Below, one piece after another: positions 61,301-64,000 of a DNA stretch of 64,000 bases. Position numbers and translations under genes: made by a program. The DNA is from Nemertoderma westbladi. Taxonomy: Eukaryota > Xenacoelomorpha > Nemertodermatida > Nemertodermatidae. The notes beneath the pieces were generated by a model that was given only the letters and a program-made list of their open reading frames with translations, ran no database searches and was not told where the DNA came from. The first letter of the stretch is position 1. The number at the start of each line of letters is the position of its first letter. Location: positions 1 to 64,000 of the forward strand of contig JAUCBJ010009009.1 in NCBI GenBank assembly GCA_032718475.1, given 5' to 3'.

Positions 61301-64000
61301 GTGCACTAGATAACTCTTAATAATTATAGAGTGCACTAGATAACTCTTAATAATTATAGAGTGCACTAGATAACTCTTAATAATTATAGAGTGCACTAGA
61401 TAACTCTTAATAATTATAGAGTGCACTAGATAACTCTTAATAATTATAGAGTGCACTAGATAACTCTTAATAATTATAGAGTGCACTAGATAACTCTTAA
61501 TAATTATAGAGTGCACTAGATAACTCTTAATAATTATAGAGTGCACTAGATAACTCTTAATAATTATAGAGTGCACTAGATAACTCTTAATAATTATAGA
61601 GTGCACTAGATAACTCTTAATAATTATAGAGTGCACTAGATAACTCTTAATAATTATAGAGTGCACTAGATAACTCTTAATAATTATAGAGTGCACTAGA
61701 TAACTCTTAATAATTATAGAGTGCACTAGATAACTCTTAATAATTATAGAGTGCACTAGATAACTCTTAATAATTATAGAGTGCACTAGATAACTCTTAA
61801 TAATTATAGAGTGCACTAGATAACTCTTAATAATTATAGAGTGCACTAGATAACTCTTAATAATTATAGAGTGCACTAGATAACTCTTAATAATTATAGA
61901 GTGCACTAGATAACTCTTAATAATTATAGAGTGCACTAGATAACTCTTAATAATTATAGAGTGCACTAGATAACTCTTAATAATTATAGAGTGCACTAGA
62001 TAACTCTTAATAATTATAGAGTGCACTAGATAACTCTTAATAATTATAGAGTGCACTAGATAACTCTTAATAATTATAGAGTGCACTAGATAACTCTTAA
62101 TAATTATAGAGTGCACTAGATAACTCTTAATAATTATAGAGTGCACTAGATAACTCTTAATAATTATAGAGTGCACTAGATAACTCTTAATAATTATAGA
62201 GTGCACTAGATAACTCTTAATAATTATAGAGTGCACTAGATAACTCTTAATAATTATAGAGTGCACTAGATAACTCTTAATAATTATAGAGTGCACTAGA
62301 TAACTCTTAATAATTATAGAGTGCACTAGATAACTCTTAATAATTATAGAGTGCACTAGATAACTCTTAATAATTATAGAGTGCACTAGATAACTCTTAA
62401 TAATTATAGAGTGCACTAGATAACTCTTAATAATTATAGAGTGCACTAGATAACTCTTAATAATTATAGAGTGCACTAGATAACTCTTAATAATTATAGA
62501 GTGCACTAGATAACTCTTAATAATTATAGAGTGCACTAGATAACTCTTAATAATTATAGAGTGCACTAGATAACTCTTAATAATTATAGAGTGCACTAGA
62601 TAACTCTTAATAATTATAGAGTGCACTAGATAACTCTTAATAATTATAGAGTGCACTAGATAACTCTTAATAATTATAGAGTGCACTAGATAACTCTTAA
62701 TAATTATAGAGTGCACTAGATAACTCTTAATAATTATAGAGTGCACTAGATAACTCTTAATAATTATAGAGTGCACTAGATAACTCTTAATAATTATAGA
62801 GTGCACTAGATAACTCTTAATAATTATAGAGTGCACTAGATAACTCTTAATAATTATAGAGTGCACTAGATAACTCTTAATAATTATAGAGTGCACTAGA
62901 TAACTCTTAATAATTATAGAGTGCACTAGATAACTCTTAATAATTATAGAGTGCACTAGATAACTCTTAATAATTATAGAGTGCACTAGATAACTCTTAA
63001 TAATTATAGAGTGCACTAGATAACTCTTAATAATTATAGAGTGCACTAGATAACTCTTAATAATTATAGAGTGCACTAGATAACTCTTAATAATTATAGA
63101 GTGCACTAGATAACTCTTAATAATTATAGAGTGCACTAGATAACTCTTAATAATTATAGAGTGCACTAGATAACTCTTAATAATTATAGAGTGCACTAGA
63201 TAACTCTTAATAATTATAGAGTGCACTAGATAACTCTTAATAATTATAGAGTGCACTAGATAACTCTTAATAATTATAGAGTGCACTAGATAACTCTTAA
63301 TAATTATAGAGTGCACTAGATAACTCTTAATAATTATAGAGTGCACTAGATAACTCTTAATAATTATAGAGTGCACTAGATAACTCTTAATAATTATAGA
63401 GTGCACTAGATAACTCTTAATAATTATAGAGTGCACTAGATAACTCTTAATAATTATAGAGTGCACTAGATAACTCTTAATAATTATAGAGTGCACTAGA
63501 TAACTCTTAATAATTATAGAGTGCACTAGATAACTCTTAATAATTATAGAGTGCACTAGATAACTCTTAATAATTATAGAGTGCACTAGATAACTCTTAA
63601 TAATTATAGAGTGCACTAGATAACTCTTAATAATTATAGAGTGCACTAGATAACTCTTAATAATTATAGAGTGCACTAGATAACTCTTAATAATTATAGA
63701 GTGCACTAGATAACTCTTAATAATTATAGAGTGCACTAGATAACTCTTAATAATTATAGAGTGCACTAGATAACTCTTAATAATTATAGAGTGCACTAGA
63801 TAACTCTTAATAATTATAGAGTGCACAAGATAACTCTTAATAATTATAGAGTGCACTAGATAACTCATCTTAATAATTATAGAGTGCACAAGATAACTCT
63901 TAATAATTATAGAGTGCACTAGATAACTCTTAATAATTATAGAGTGCACTAGATAACTCTTAATAATTATAGAGTGCACTAGATAACTCTTAATAATTAT
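55379..64000. repeat. 30-bp satellite (AGAGTGCACTAGATAACTCT core), >8.6 kb, runs off the window
   Basis: The unit is TAATAATTATAGAGTGCACT plus AGATAACTCT, 30 bp, about 285 copies and AT-rich (8 G/C of 30). Between about 57,780 and 63,820 I see essentially no variation. Variants (CACAAGATAAC for CACTAGATAAC, and a 3-base addition giving ACTCATCTTAATAA) are confined to the flanks, about 55,440-57,770 and after 63,820. The unit contains the 8-bp palindrome AGTGCACT. The 2,300- and 557-codon minus-strand frames (SYLVHSIIIK repeats) are by-products of the 30-bp period. Confidence 0.98.

Noticed and set aside
57077-63979. 2,300-codon minus-strand frame (SYLVHSIIIK repeats)
   Set aside because: Translation of the 30-bp satellite. 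No unique N- or C-terminal domain, and no splice or promoter context.

Overview
The window is animal nuclear DNA. It holds split genes with GT-AG introns, metazoan proteins (ARS2/SRRT, a class V myosin, syntaxin-type SNARE exons), decayed non-LTR retrotransposons, small DNA transposons with diagnostic target-site duplications, and very long tandem-repeat arrays. AT-rich introns, GC-rich exons and TAGGCCTA/ACCGGT-rich spacers fit a marine invertebrate, but the phylum cannot be decided from the sequence alone. More than half of the 64 kb is tandem repeat.

Layout. 0.5-3.4 kb: a decayed LINE on the minus strand, with a 128-bp tandem repeat upstream of it (3.35-4.27 kb). 5.0-8.5 kb: a G/T-rich minisatellite. 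9.6-16.6 kb: the complete coding region of SRRT/ARS2 in three exons on the minus strand, about 957 aa, with a minisatellite in its first intron. 16.6-18.3 kb: a divergent spacer with a cluster of TACGCGTA palindromes and two transposon-tail fragments. 18.3-23.6 kb: the first two coding exons of a class V myosin on the plus strand. The intron between them carries a LINE fragment and a 30-bp satellite that runs into the 3' splice site. The remaining myosin exons are not in the window, so the next intron is longer than 40 kb.

Inside that intron, on the opposite strand, are two separate terminal exons of syntaxin-like SNAREs, at 23.9-24.1 kb and 54.5-54.8 kb. They are about 30 kb apart, share the same acceptor phase and each has its own poly(A) signal. 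Both have histidine at the SNARE zero layer where syntaxins have glutamine. One ends in a transmembrane segment and the other stops before it. Between them lie a 23.6-kb array of a 54-bp satellite with higher-order structure (24.24-47.86 kb), a transposon-rich spacer (47.9-51.4 kb, with a hAT-type MITE nested in a Harbinger-type MITE) and a 19-bp satellite (51.4-54.4 kb). From about 55.4 kb to the window end runs a very homogeneous 30-bp satellite, next to a perfect 30-bp palindrome and a small tRNA-like element.

The long open frames in the arrays are not treated as genes. Period lengths divisible by three (54, 30) or the triple period (3 x 19) keep stop-free frames open. I saw no CRISPR array, prokaryotic operon, rRNA gene or convincing functional tRNA.
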